Shown here: positions 54,229-63,783 of the stretch, in pieces
How positions within the stretch are numbered: the stretch's first letter is position 1
Layout: the number at the start of each line of letters is the position of its first letter
From: Spiroplasma endosymbiont of Nebria brevicollis
Lineage (GTDB): Bacteria; Bacillota_I; Bacilli_A; Mycoplasmatales; VBWQ01
Assembly: GCF_964030895.1 (NCBI RefSeq)
Contig: NZ_OZ034986.1
Location: 62,001-126,000, forward strand
Direction of reading: 5' to 3'
DNA: 64,000 bases
Position numbers and translations under genes: made by a program
The notes under the pieces: model-generated
What the model saw: the letters and a program-made list of their open reading frames with translations, nothing else
Database searches by the model: none
What the model was told of the DNA's origin: nothing

Positions 54229-54480
54229 ATGAATATTTTAAAGGAACTTAAAACATTAATTGATACAGAAAATATTCGAGTAAGAGTAAAAAACATTACA
54301 CCAGCAACTAAATTTGCTGATAGTGGTATCGACTCTTTGGATTTAGTTAATTTAGCAATGGCCATCGAAAGTAAACATGGTATTATTATTGACGATGCTA
54401 CTCTATTAAGTTTAAAAGAAAAAAGTGTGCAAGATTTTATTGATGTAATTGAAAAACAAGTTGCTGCTAAAAATAAATAA
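54229..54480 (+). CDS. acpP: Acyl carrier protein homologue
   Basis: 83 residues with the phosphopantetheine motif GIDSLDL (Ser36) and the usual four-helix pattern (LVNLAMAIESKHGIIID...SVQDFIDVIEKQV). Spiroplasmas lack full fatty acid synthesis, so it probably serves lipid remodelling. TAGGAGTG before ATG 54229. Occupies the place of MG287. Confidence 0.9.
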   Translation: MNILKELKTLIDTENIRVRVKNITPATKFADSGIDSLDLVNLAMAIESKHGIIIDDATLLSLKEKSVQDFIDVIEKQVAAKNK

Positions 54481-54498
54481 TCACTTTAGGAGCAAATT

Positions 54499-54963
54499 AT
54501 GAACAAAAATTTTGAAAATATTACCCAAAAATTAAAAGATAAAGACTATCGTTTAACAGATATTCGTAAAGCAGTTATTAAAGTTTTAACGATAAAAGAG
54601 CATGTAAGTGTTAATGATATTATTAATTTTTTAAAAGAAGAAGGAAATGAAACTATTAATATTATGAGTATTTATAATACTATTGATCTATTAATGGAAG
54701 AACACATCATTCATGCTAATATTTTTGAAGGCAAACAAATTATTTATGAATTATCAGAAAATGGTATTCATATTATTTGTAATTATTGTAATAGCAATAT
54801 TCATGTTAAAGAAAGTAGTAATAGTCAACAAAATTCGCCGTTACACGTGACACAATTAGAAAAGTTGGCAACTGAAAACAACTTTTATTTTTCACATTAT
54901 AAGTTAGAAATACATGGAATTTGCCAAAATTGTCAATTAAAAACAAAAAATATAAAATTTTAA
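54499..54963 (+). CDS. fur: Fur-family metal-dependent regulator
   Basis: 154 residues: winged helix (YRLTDIRKAVIKVLTIKEHV...IMSIYNTIDLLMEEHII, about residues 16-65) then the dimerisation domain with Cys pairs CNYC and CQNC for structural zinc and a His-rich stretch (HYKLEIHG). Could be Fur, PerR or Zur; subtype not fixed by eye. TAGGAGCAAATT precedes ATG 54499; likely co-transcribed with acpP. Confidence 0.85.
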   Translation: MNKNFENITQKLKDKDYRLTDIRKAVIKVLTIKEHVSVNDIINFLKEEGNETINIMSIYNTIDLLMEEHIIHANIFEGKQIIYELSENGIHIICNYCNSNIHVKESSNSQQNSPLHVTQLEKLATENNFYFSHYKLEIHGICQNCQLKTKNIKF

Positions 54964-55020
54964 TTGCACTTAAAACATCTTTCGCGTAAAATTGAACATG
55001 TACTAATTTAATTTAACCCT

Positions 55021-55095
55021 AGGGGTGTAGTTCAATGGTAGAACATCGGCCTTCAGATCCGAGTGTTGTGGGTTCGAATCCTGCCACCCCTGCCA
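55021..55095 (+). tRNA. tRNA-Trp (TCA), reads UGA and UGG
   Basis: 75 bases with encoded CCA. Acceptor AGGGGTG/CACCCCT, discriminator G as in other tRNA-Trp, anticodon loop CTTCAGA with TCA, T-loop GTTCGAATC. It explains the TGA-Trp codons throughout the window. Confidence 0.9.
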
Positions 55096-55133
55096 TATTA
55101 TAAAAAAATCACGATTCGTGAATTTTTTTTATT

Positions 55134-56018
55134 TTAATCCAATTTTGGTAATTTATTTTTTTCTAAGTCAAAGACAACAAAAGCAAAAGTTCCGATTCCT
55201 GTATGGGCACTGATAACACGAGATAATGTTACTGTTTTAACATTTTTTATATGATAACTATGAACATATTCTTCAACTTCTTTGATCATTTCTGGTTTTG
55301 AAAAGGCATGAACAATATAAAACAGAGTAATTTTTTCTTTGCTTTTAATTTTTAATATGTCTTTAATAGTATTATTAACTGCTTTTTTTCATGTTCGCGT
55401 CTTATCATGTTTATCAATAGTACCATCAAAAGTTAGAATTGGTATGATTTTAGTAAATTTAGCTAAAGCAGCAGCAGTCTTACTAATTCTACCACCACGT
55501 TCTAAATATTTTAAATCATAAGGTAAAATATATGCCAAGTAGTTATATCTAATTAATTTTAACGCTTCTAAAATAGTGTTAACATCATTTTTTTCTACTA
55601 GTGACATTTGATAAGCTTTTTTAACTAAAAGCCAGTTGATAATAGAAACCCCATTACTATCAAAAATAAAGATTTTATTTTTGAAATTAGGTTCTTTAGC
55701 TAACATGGTTGCTGTATTATATTGTCCTGACAGACCTTTTGATAAAGGAATAAAAATTAATTTCTCAAACTTAGTAAGCATTTCTTCTCAAATTTTAGCC
55801 ATTTCACCAAGCGGTGTCTGTGAAGTTTTAGCAGATTGCTCTCTATCAACAATTCGTTCACAAAATGCTTTATCTGTTAAAATGCTAGGGTCATCATTAA
55901 TAGTTGTGTTATCACTAAAATTAATTAGTAGCGGACAAAAACCAATTTTCATTTCTTTCAAATCTTTTAATGAAAAACCAGCTGAAGAATCACTAATAAT
56001 CCCAATTCTATTTTTCAA
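55134..56018 (-). CDS. DegV-family fatty acid-binding protein
   Basis: 294 residues. DegV fold: IGIISDSSAGFSL at the N-terminus, TSQTPLGEMAKIWEEM, IPLSKGLSGQYNTATM (fatty acid site), DLKYLERGGRISKTAAALA (the family's YLxxGGRI motif), PILTFDGTI. Such proteins (FakB-like) hand exogenous fatty acids to a kinase, which matches dependence on host lipids. TTG 56018 is chosen as start because AGGGTGAT lies just before it; GTG 56027 is in frame. Confidence 0.85.
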
Positions 56019-56223
56019 TTTTATCACCCTAACTATTTTTTAGCTATTTATTTTTTTATGTAAATGCTTTTTAAATAAATTATAGCATATATTTTTTGAT
56101 AAAATATAACGTGTAGTAATGGAAAACATTATCAAAAAAGATAAAATACAATTATTTTTGCTAAATTTTTTTAAATTAAGTGTAAAATTAATAAGTAAAA
56201 TAAAAAAACTGGATGTGACAAAT

Positions 56224-56487
56224 ATGAGTCAAAATATTATTTTTGCTTTTGAAATTATTGCTTTAATTATTGCCATGTTATTAGTAATCTTAGGATTATT
56301 ACAAGGTAAAAAAAACCATAATGGTTTAGGTGCCTTAAGTGGTGGTAACCAAGAATTATTTGCTAGTACCAAAGAACGTGGATGAGCGAAACTATTTTCC
56401 ATGGCTACGCTTGGTTTGGGAATATCACTTTTTGTAGTAGGAATCATTATAAGAATTCTTATTAATACTATTGGAGTTATAAACTAG
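56224..56487 (+). CDS. secG: Preprotein translocase subunit SecG
   Basis: 87 residues with two membrane helices (IIALIIAMLLVILGLLQG; LGLGISLFVVGIIIRILI) and a linker GLGALSGGNQELFASTKERG close to the Gly-rich SecG linker. ATG 56224 fits the usual N-terminus, though the frame is open to 56119. SecG sits upstream of rnr, as in many Firmicutes. Confidence 0.85.
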
Positions 56488-56500
56488 GAAGTATTTTATA

Positions 56501-56526
56501 AAAAGGCACATTAGAATGTGCCTTTT
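56501..56526 (+). terminator. Terminator after secG
   Basis: AAAAGGCACATT and AATGTGCCTTTT pair with a two-base gap, followed by TTTATA. Confidence 0.8.
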
Positions 56527-56601
56527 TATAAATTTTAAAAGATATATTATAATTAGTTTATAGATTAATAGATATACAAAAAAAGATGGGGATGATTTTA
56601 T

Positions 56602-58902
56602 ATGAAACAACAAATTATTAATGAACTGCAAAATAGTGTTGCTCCATTATCAACTATTGATTTGACAATGAAATTAAATGTTACCAATCATCAGCAACAA
56701 CAACAATTGATTGCTGATTTAGAAGAATTAAAGAATAGTGAAATTATTTTTGAAAATAAAGAACAAGAGTTTTATATGACAAAACGTAATAATTTATTTT
56801 TTGGTAAAATTCAAATTACCAAAAAAGGTTTTGGTTTTGTTAAATTATTAAATAGCGAAGAAGAATATTATGTTAACGTAGAAAACATTAACAATGCTTT
56901 AAATGGTGATGAAGTATTGTGTGGTTTAATTAAAATTAATAATCAACGTGATGAAGCGACAGTTTTAAAAGTGATTAAACGTGATACTAATTTACTAGTA
57001 GGAACGATTGTTATTGACCCACAAACTAAAGTTAAATCACTAGTTATTCAAAATGCTAAAATGCAACAATATGAAGTTAATATCTTAAATAAAGACCAAT
57101 CGTTAGAAAATAATATTGTTGTTGCTAAAATTGAAAGTTTTGACCGTAATATTTTCAATGTTACGATTGATCGTGTGCTTGGAAATTTAAATGATCCTGG
57201 TGTTGATATTTTAGCAGTTATTTATGAAGTTGGAATTAAAGTTCAATTTGATGTAGAAACTTTAATTGTTACCGAAAAAATTCCCCAAACTGTCCAAGCT
57301 AGTGATAAAGTTGATCGTGTAGATTTAACAAAAGAATTATTAGTTACGATTGATGGTAAGGATGCCAAAGACTTTGATGATGCAATTTGTGTTACTAAGT
57401 TAAGTAACGGTAATTATCGCTTACTGGTGGCTATTGCCGATGTTAGTCATTACGTAACTGAAAATAGCCCAATCGATGAAGAAGCTTTTACACGTGGAAC
57501 ATCGGTCTATTTAGCAGACCGTGTTATTCCTATGTTGCCAACGCAATTATCAAATGGAATTTGTTCTTTAAATGAGCAAGTGGAACGCTTATGTATGGTA
57601 GCTGATATGGAAATTGATAAGTATGGATTGCCTGTTAGTCATCGTATTTATCAGGCGTTTATGAAATCAGCACGTCGAATGAACTATGACGAAGTTAATG
57701 ATGGTTATAATGGCAAAAATCCTGATTTTATTAAAACTCATCCGCAAATATGAGCAATGCTTCAAGATGCCAAAGATTTATATCAAATTTTATGAAAGTT
57801 CAAAGAAGCTGCCGGTGTTATTGATTTTGAAATTGATGAAGCAAAAACAGTGATTGGTGAAAATGGTGAAGTAATTGACATTGTTCTAAGAACTCGTGAT
57901 ATCGCTGAAAAGTTAATTGAAAGTTTTATGATTAGAGCTAATGAAGTGGTTGCCCAAACTGTATACGAAATGAAATTACCATTTATTTATCGTGTTCATG
58001 AACATCCACGCGCGCGTAAAATGCATCAAATGACTACGATTTTAAAATTAATGGGTGTGAAAATCAATCCTAAAATTGCGAATATTACCTCTAAAGATTT
58101 ACAATTATTATTAAACTCTTTAAAACAGTTACCAACCTTTCAAATTTTATCAACTTTGTTATTACGAAGTATGGAAAAAGCACAATACAGTAATAAATGT
58201 ATTGGTCACTTTGGATTAGCAAGTCAATATTATACCCACTTTACTTCTCCAATTAGACGTTATCCAGACTTAATTGTCCATCGTTTATTACGTCAATATT
58301 TGGTTAAGAAACAAATTAATGGGAAAGTAATCGAAAAATATCAAAGCATTACTAACTGAGCCTCAGAACAGTCAAGTAACATGGAATTAAAAGCTTTAGA
58401 ATGTGAACGTGCTGTTGATCAAATGAAAAAAGCTGAGTACATGATGAAATTTATTGGTCAAAAATTCACCGGTATTATTTCCAGTGTTACTGGTTTTGGG
58501 TTATTTGTAGAATTACCTAATACTATTGAAGGTTTAATTAGAATTTCGGATATGAAAGATGATTATTATATTTTCAATGAAAAAGCTATGGTCTTATTTG
58601 GAGAACGTAGGCGTAAACAATACGGTTTAGGACAAAGAGTGAGTATTATTGTTAAAGACGCCAATAAAATTTCACGTACGATTGATTTCCAATTAGAAGA
58701 AAGCGAACAAGAAAATACTAAAAGTAATAGTGTTCGTAATGGTAAAAAAGTTTACCAAGATTCTAAGTTTAAAAATAAAAAGGGTAATAATAAAAATGCT
58801 GTTGTTAATAGTAATCAAAATCAAACTGGTAGATTTGACCCACGAAATAAAAATGGAGTTAAAAAATGGAATCACAAAAACAAGAACAACAAAAAAGATT
58901 AA
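56602..58902 (+). CDS. rnr: Ribonuclease R
   Basis: 766 residues; processive 3'-5' exonuclease able to degrade structured RNA and nonstop mRNA released by tmRNA. Order: winged-helix N-terminus, cold-shock domains (FFGKIQITKKGFGFVKLL), RNB catalytic domain (TIDGKDAKDFDDAI, 250-263, with the metal-binding Asp cluster; HFTSPIRRYPDL), S1 domain (about 630-710, GIISSVTGFGLFVEL), and a Lys/Asn-rich tail of about 50 residues. TGA = Trp. Start ATG 56602 after GATGGGGATG. The tail overlaps the next gene by 37 bases. Confidence 0.93.
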
Positions 58903-59489
58903 TCCAACAAAATAATATTAATATTGAATGCTATTATTATGACTATTTTAAATCTCCAGGTTTAAATAGTTATCCCCAACTATCATGAGTTAATGATGAT
59001 TATAATTTAATTAAACAACCAACAATTAGCGAAGAAGAATGTTTACGTTTAGCAACCAATCTCTTCACTGTTGGTCAAAAATATAATTTGTTTAATGGTC
59101 TTGATTATTTTATCATGATGCCAAAAAAACCAACATCAGTTAGTAGTTTAGAAATTATTATTAATCAGTTAGTAAAAATGATAAGTGATAAGTTAAATAT
59201 CAATATTGAATTTCTTGATAATATTTTTCACGTTGAAAATTATCGTAAGTTTTGACAAAATAAAATAAAAGTTAATGAACGTCAAGCAGAAATTGCTAAT
59301 AAGATTCATTTATTAGTAAAGTATGAAAATTACTTTACTAATAAACAAATTATTATCATTGATGATGTTGTTTCCTCAGGAACGTCTATTGCTCAAGTCA
59401 TTACAACATTGTGGGATAGTAATCATAATTTTAATGTTAAGGCTTTATGTTATGGGTCAGTTTATAATTGGCAGGAAATTTATGAATAG
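58866..59489 (+). CDS. Phosphoribosyltransferase-like protein
   Basis: 207 residues. The PRPP-binding loop IIIIDDVVSSGTSIAQVI is clear (about residues 157-174), with an upstream FIMMPKKPTSVSS flexible-loop region and RQAEIANKIHLL. It is close to ComF-type phosphoribosyltransferases, but the N-terminal Cys-zinc finger of ComF is lacking. Start ATG 58866 lies inside rnr. Substrate unknown. Confidence 0.75.
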
Positions 59490-59873
59490 TTAAAAACCAA
59501 TATTGCGCTTTTTAGTTACTCCATATTCATCCACATAATATTTTTCTTCGTTGTTAATCTGATCTGATAAAAATTCAATTTCTCATTGCATTTTCATTTC
59601 ATAGATAACTTTTAAAATATACTGAGCAGTATCATGTTCTAAAGCAAAACTATAAATTTCAATTTCAGATTCATGAATGATGCTAGTTTTTGTAGCTATT
59701 TCAATTTTATTATTTTTTTCATCAATAATTATTTTGCAAACCTCAAGTTTTTTTTCAGTTAAAAGTTTATAAATAATAAATTTATTATTATTTTTGTCAA
59801 ATCCTAGATCACCTTTGAAAAATCGGTTATCATTTGAACATTTTCTACTTTTTGCATTTAGAGTAGTCGCCAT
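59490..59873 (-). CDS. Hypothetical cytoplasmic protein
   Basis: 127 residues from ATG 59873 (GAAAGGAATC precedes it; the frame extends to 59927 without a ribosome binding site). Mixed alpha/beta, Lys/Glu-rich, with NRFFKGDLGFDKNNNKFIIY and a final WEIEFLSDQINNEEKYYVDE YG. Convergent with the phosphoribosyltransferase gene, whose stop overlaps its end by a base or so. Not recognised. Confidence 0.65.
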
Positions 59874-60161
59874 TTTTTTGATTCCTTTCATTGATTTTAA
59901 AAAACTAATTAAAGAAAAGCAACCCATAAAACAAATATAAAATTTATTCCTAGGGTTGATTACAACATATATTAATTTGTTTTTTTATTCTTATATAACA
60001 ATTGTTAAACTAACAAATCTAACTGTTATTACGATTTTATTATAACATTTTATTTATAAAAAATAAAAAAAATATCATTTAGGAACGTATTGCAGTATTT
60101 TTTTTAGGGTTGTTATATAATTTATTTATAAAAAATAAAAAAAGAAATATTGGTGATACTT

Positions 60162-60602
60162 TTGAAAATTATTTCAAAAAATAAAAAAGCATATTTTAAT
60201 TATGAATTATTGGAAAAAATAGAAGCAGGAATGGTTCTAACTGGTGCTGAAATTAAATCTATTCGATTAGGTGAAGTATCATTGCAAGATAGTTATGTTA
60301 CATTCAGTAATAACGAAGCATATATTGTTAATATGAATGTTTCTACTTATAAGTTTAGTCGCATTTTTGTTGTAGAACCTTTAAGAAAAAGAAAATTACT
60401 TTTAAATGCTCGTGAAATTAAAAGATTACAACAAGAACAAAAATTAAAAAATTTAACTATTATTCCTATTATGGTATATTTAAATAGTGCAGGGCGTGCA
60501 AAATTAGAAATTGCTTTAGGGCGTGGTAAAAAACTCCATGATAAACGTGATGTGATTAAAAACCGTGAAGCACAAAGGGAAACTAAATATAAAAAAATAT
60601 AA
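60162..60602 (+). CDS. smpB: SsrA-binding protein SmpB
   Basis: 146 residues; binds tmRNA and enters stalled ribosomes with it. Characteristic KAYFNYELLEKIEAGMVLTGAEIKSIRLGEVSLQDSYV core and the basic C-terminal tail KKLHDKRDVIKNREAQRE. TTG 60162 is the likely start (MKIISKNKKA), after GGTGATA; ssrA lies 1.3 kb downstream on the same strand. Confidence 0.93.
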   Translation: MKIISKNKKAYFNYELLEKIEAGMVLTGAEIKSIRLGEVSLQDSYVTFSNNEAYIVNMNVSTYKFSRIFVVEPLRKRKLLLNAREIKRLQQEQKLKNLTIIPIMVYLNSAGRAKLEIALGRGKKLHDKRDVIKNREAQRETKYKKI

Positions 60603-60622
60603 TTAATTAGGGAATGAAGATT

Positions 60623-61842
60623 ATGACATCAATAGTCCCGTATGCTATTATTATCGTTACATTAAGTATTTTATATAGAATTTTTCTTTTTAAATATAAA
60701 ATTAAAAAAAGACAACTATTATTTATTGTTTATTATTTTTGTTTTTTTATAATGATAAATACTTTTCAATATGTCCGTACTGTTAATATTGATATCAACC
60801 AAGTAGTTTCCATTATTTTAGGAGTTATTATTTCATTAACGGTTATGATAGTAGCAATTCCTGCTACCTTTATTACTGGTAATTTAAGGAAACGAAAACT
60901 TTATATTTGATGGTCTCATTTTTGAATGTTTTTAAGCAGTATTTTATTTTTAATTATTCCTAGTGTTGGAACTTTAATTTTCCTTAATGTAGCAATAGGC
61001 ATGTCGCTTGGTTCATTAAGTGTTCATGAGTTAATGTTTAATGAACAATATTTTTCAAAATCACATGCTTTTTTAACTTTTACTATGTTAAGTATTCCTC
61101 CTTTGTTATCTAGTTTACTAGTTAATGGCATTATTGGAACAGTTGTAATCGATGTTGATAATAATTTTAAACAAAGGATAATACTTGGTTTGGGTATTGG
61201 TTTTTTATGTATTTCTTTAATTTTAAGTTTTTTATTAAAAGAAATAAGACCATTTCAAGTTAAAAAAATTGTCATTTTAATTGTTATTGGCGTATCAATT
61301 TATAGTGTTTATTATTTAATGAATAATAATTATTTTAATTATAAGAACGATATGATTACTCATAATGAAACGTTGAAACCATATAGTTTACTAATAAATT
61401 ATTTACCACAAGTAGTAGGTGCCTTTATTTTAGGTTGATGATTGTATTATTATTTTAATGCTCAATTCACATTAATAGTTAGTTTTTCTTTATGATTGTT
61501 AGGAATAGTTATTAATTATGCTAGCACTAATTTATATGCTCATATTATTAGTCTTGCGTTTGGCAGTACTAGTTTTGTTATAGTTCTGTTTTAGATTGAA
61601 ATTACCGTCAAAGTTTACTATTAACTGCTATTTATTCAGTAATTATTACTATTGCAACCTTTAGTAATGATTTACTCATTAGTTATGTTAAATTTAATTC
61701 TGAATTATTTCATTTCAGTAATATTTTTAGTTTAGTTGTAATAGGATTATTAATTGTTACTACTGGTTTTACTCATAATTATTGATTAACTGAAAAATAT
61801 GATAAATTAATTAAAATTAAAAAATTATTAAAGGACTATTAA
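60623..61842 (+). pseudogene. Polytopic membrane protein (MFS-like), frameshifted
   Basis: About ten to twelve hydrophobic segments (PYAIIIVTLSILYRIFLF; VVSIILGVIISLTVMIVAIP; FLSSILFLIIPSVGTLIFL and so on) suggest a transporter. At about 61580 the frame ends (IVLF, TAG); one base away it continues YSSVLDWNYRQSLLLTAIYS VII...FTHNYWLTEKYDKLIKIKK, ending TAA 61840-61842. A single indel therefore splits about 400 residues; the first 320 could still be made. Resembles spiroplasma MFS permeases; substrate unknown. Confidence 0.6.
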
Positions 61843-61888
61843 CGTGTCAAATGACACTTAAAATATAAATTTATATTATGTAAAAATC

Positions 61889-61916
61889 TTGATTTGTATA
61901 CAAAATATAGTACAAT
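61889..61916 (+). promoter_or_regulatory. Promoter of ssrA
   Basis: TTGATT (61889-61894) and TACAAT (61911-61916) with a 16-base spacer; the mature RNA starts seven bases later. Confidence 0.7.
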
Positions 61917-61922
61917 ATTAAT

Positions 61923-62340
61923 GGGGATGTTCTGGTTTCGACAGGAGTTAACAACCTATTGTGGCAGTGGTCTGGTAGACCATAATACTACGAGGTTTCA
62001 TAACCGGAAAACAAACTAAAACTGTAGTACCTGCAGATATTAAAGCTAAGTTAAATTCATTTAACTTTAACTCAGTAGGAAACCAAGCTGTTTTACCAGC
62101 TTAATTACTTTAACTAGTAAATACTACCGTTGGTAAGGGCAAGTTTATCATCATTACCAACGTATCATATGATAAACTAGGGAAAATGATGTTAATAAGT
62201 TTTCTTGAATTTTTATTAACTAACTATTTTTAAGTTCGTGTAATTTATTATTAATAGTGAATCTCTAAATTATACTAAACTGTAGATACAGTTGGTCAGT
62301 TGACTTTTGGACGCGGGTTCAATTCCCGCCATCTCCACCA
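61923..62340 (+). ncRNA. ssrA: Transfer-messenger RNA (tmRNA)
   Basis: 418 bases with GGGGATG at the 5' end pairing with CATCTCC at the 3' end, GTTCTGGTTTCGACAGG after the acceptor, and GGGTTCAATTCCCGCC T-arm plus encoded CCA. The tag frame most likely starts at GCA in GTACCTGCAGATATT and reads ADIKAKLNSFNFNSVGNQ then AVLPA before TAA. It rescues ribosomes stalled on broken mRNA with SmpB. Confidence 0.95.
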
Positions 62341-62483
62341 TTATATTAAAATGTACACGATAGTGCTTTTTTTTATGAAACAATTTAGTTTTTAGGACAT
62401 TATTTATAATTATATTTCAAAACAAGTTGCAAATATAAATTAGTCTTGGTAATATTGAAAAGTCGTTAAACTTAATTGTATCT

Positions 62484-62559
62484 GGAGCCGTGGCCAAGTG
62501 GTTTAAGGCATAAGTCTGCAAAACTTTGATCGTCGGTTCGAATCCGATCGGCTCCTCCA
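62484..62559 (+). tRNA. tRNA-Cys (GCA)
   Basis: 76 bases with CCA; acceptor GGAGCCG/CGGCTCC, loop CTGCAAA. Confidence 0.93.
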
Positions 62560-62663
62560 AAAATTATTAATAATTTTTACAAATATACTTGTAAATATTA
62601 CTTTTAATAAGTTATAATTGATTAGGTTTAAATGATTTATTTATAAACTTTGATAATTAAATT

Positions 62664-62740
62664 GCGCCTGTAGATCAATTGGATAGATCGTTTGACTACG
62701 GATCAAAAGGCTGTGGGTTCAAGTCCTGCCAGGCGCACCA
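62664..62740 (+). tRNA. tRNA-Arg (ACG)
   Basis: 77 bases with CCA; acceptor GCGCCTG/CAGGCGC, loop CTACGGA. Starts the eight-gene tRNA run. Confidence 0.93.
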
Positions 62741-62741
62741 C

Positions 62742-62818
62742 CGGGATGTGGCTCAGCTTGGTAGAGCGCTCGGTTTGGGACCGAGAGGTCGCAGGTTCAA
62801 ATCCTGTCATCCCGACCA
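62742..62818 (+). tRNA. tRNA-Pro (TGG)
   Basis: 77 bases with CCA; acceptor CGGGATG/CATCCCG, loop TTTGGGA. One base after tRNA-Arg. Confidence 0.93.
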
Positions 62819-62841
62819 TTATTTATTATCAAAATTTTAAT

Positions 62842-62917
62842 GGGTCCTTAGCTCATTTGGTAGAGCGCCTGCCTTGCACGCAGGAGGTGGTCGGTTCGAT
62901 CCCGATAGGATCCACCA
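62842..62917 (+). tRNA. tRNA-Ala (TGC)
   Basis: 76 bases with CCA; acceptor GGGTCCT/AGGATCC, loop CTTGCAC. Confidence 0.93.
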
Positions 62918-62940
62918 TTTTATAAATTTAAACTTAAACT

Positions 62941-63017
62941 GGCGAGGTAGCTCAGTTGATTAGAGTGCTCGGTTCATACCCGAGAGGTCATGGGTTTGAG
63001 TCCCATCCCCGCTACCA
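62941..63017 (+). tRNA. tRNA-Met (CAT), elongator
   Basis: 77 bases with CCA; acceptor GGCGAGG pairs imperfectly with CCCCGCT; loop TTCATAC. Elongator by exclusion: the initiator is at 63243 and the next CAT gene resembles tRNA-Ile2. Confidence 0.8.
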
Positions 63018-63027
63018 TTAATCACTT

Positions 63028-63104
63028 GGACCCTTAGCTTAGTTGGTTAAAGCTCCCGGCTCATAACCGGGTGACCATTGGTTCGAATCCGATAGGGTCC
63101 ACCA
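63028..63104 (+). tRNA. tRNA-Ile2 (CAT, lysidine-modified) candidate
   Basis: 77 bases with CCA; acceptor GGACCCT/AGGGTCC, loop CTCATAA. The acceptor and anticodon stem (CCCGGCTCATAACCGGG) resemble the Bacillus tRNA-Ile2, whose C34 is changed to lysidine by TilS; a Met identity cannot be excluded by eye. Confidence 0.75.
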
Positions 63105-63126
63105 TTAGTTTAAAAAGCTAATAACT

Positions 63127-63216
63127 GGAGGCTTGCCAGAGCTCGGTTTAATGGAACAGTCTTGAAAACTGTCAATGCGCAAGCATTCGAGGGTTCGAAT
63201 CCCTCAGCCTCCTCCA
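63127..63216 (+). tRNA. tRNA-Ser (TGA)
   Basis: 90 bases with CCA; acceptor GGAGGCT/AGCCTCC, loop CTTGAAA, long variable arm. Confidence 0.93.
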
Positions 63217-63242
63217 TTATATTAAAAACAAAATATTTACAT

Positions 63243-63317
63243 CGCGGAGTGGGGAAGTGGCATCCCGTCGGGCTCATAACCCGAAGACCATTGGTTCGAA
63301 TCCAATCTCCGCAACCA
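63243..63317 (+). tRNA. tRNA-fMet (CAT), initiator
   Basis: 75 bases with CCA; the first base C opposite A (mismatch 1-72) and GGG/CCC pairs next to the CTCATAA anticodon loop are initiator features. Confidence 0.9.
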
Positions 63318-63321
63318 TATT

Positions 63322-63397
63322 GGTCTCGTGGTAAAGTGGTTAATACGCCTCCCTGTCACGGAGGAGATCGCGGGTTCGATCCCCGTCGAGACCGCCA
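63322..63397 (+). tRNA. tRNA-Asp (GTC)
   Basis: 76 bases with CCA; acceptor GGTCTCG/CGAGACC, loop CTGTCAC. Last of the run. Confidence 0.93.
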
Positions 63398-63783
63398 TTA
63401 TTTTAAAAATAAATTGAATTTAAAAAACTAATCAATAATAATATCATTGATTAGTTTTTTAAATTCAATTTATAGAGTTTTTATAACTGTAGTTTACTAA
63501 TGGCATCAGTTGGTGAGTTGGAGTGCAGTTTCATTTATTAGTGCTTACGCTTAGGGGTCAGCTTAGAATTAGATATTTAAAAACTTGACAAATATGGTTA
63601 ATAAAGAAAAAAATTTCTAGTAATACCATATGCTTATTAATCTTCATTTAACTGTTTTATTTGATTTAGATTAGACCCTACGACCAACAAAAACTTTATT
63701 CAAACCTTCTAAATCAACTATCAACTTATATTCAAAAAATATAATATAATTAATAGTAAATATAGATAGTAGGTGAAGTTATT
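63398..63783. other. Non-coding region after the tRNA cluster
   Basis: 386 bases without a gene apart from the terminator listed separately. A segment at about 63490-63560 (GGCATCAGTTGGTGAGTTGGA) is slightly more GC-rich than its surroundings but does not fold into a tRNA by eye. Confidence 0.4.
63410..63470 (+). terminator. Long hairpin terminator of the tRNA cluster
   Basis: AAATTGAATTTAAAAAACTA continues as ATCAAT and is mirrored by ATTGAT plus the reverse complement of the first block, giving a stem of about 26 bp around a short AT loop; the descending arm contains a TTTTTT run. Confidence 0.8.

Noticed and set aside
55636-56043. 135-codon plus-strand ORF
   Set aside because: Antisense to the DegV-family gene with its YLERGGRI motif; no ribosome binding site.
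62692-63431. ORFs across the tRNA cluster
   Set aside because: They read through tRNA genes (Arg, Pro, Ala, Ser, fMet, Asp) and resemble the familiar spurious tRNA translations (GSNPSASS, AGSNPVIP).
63490-63560. Additional tRNA after tRNA-Asp
   Set aside because: Some tRNA-like words (AGTTGGTGAGTTGGA) occur, but no acceptor stem, T-loop or CCA end can be formed.
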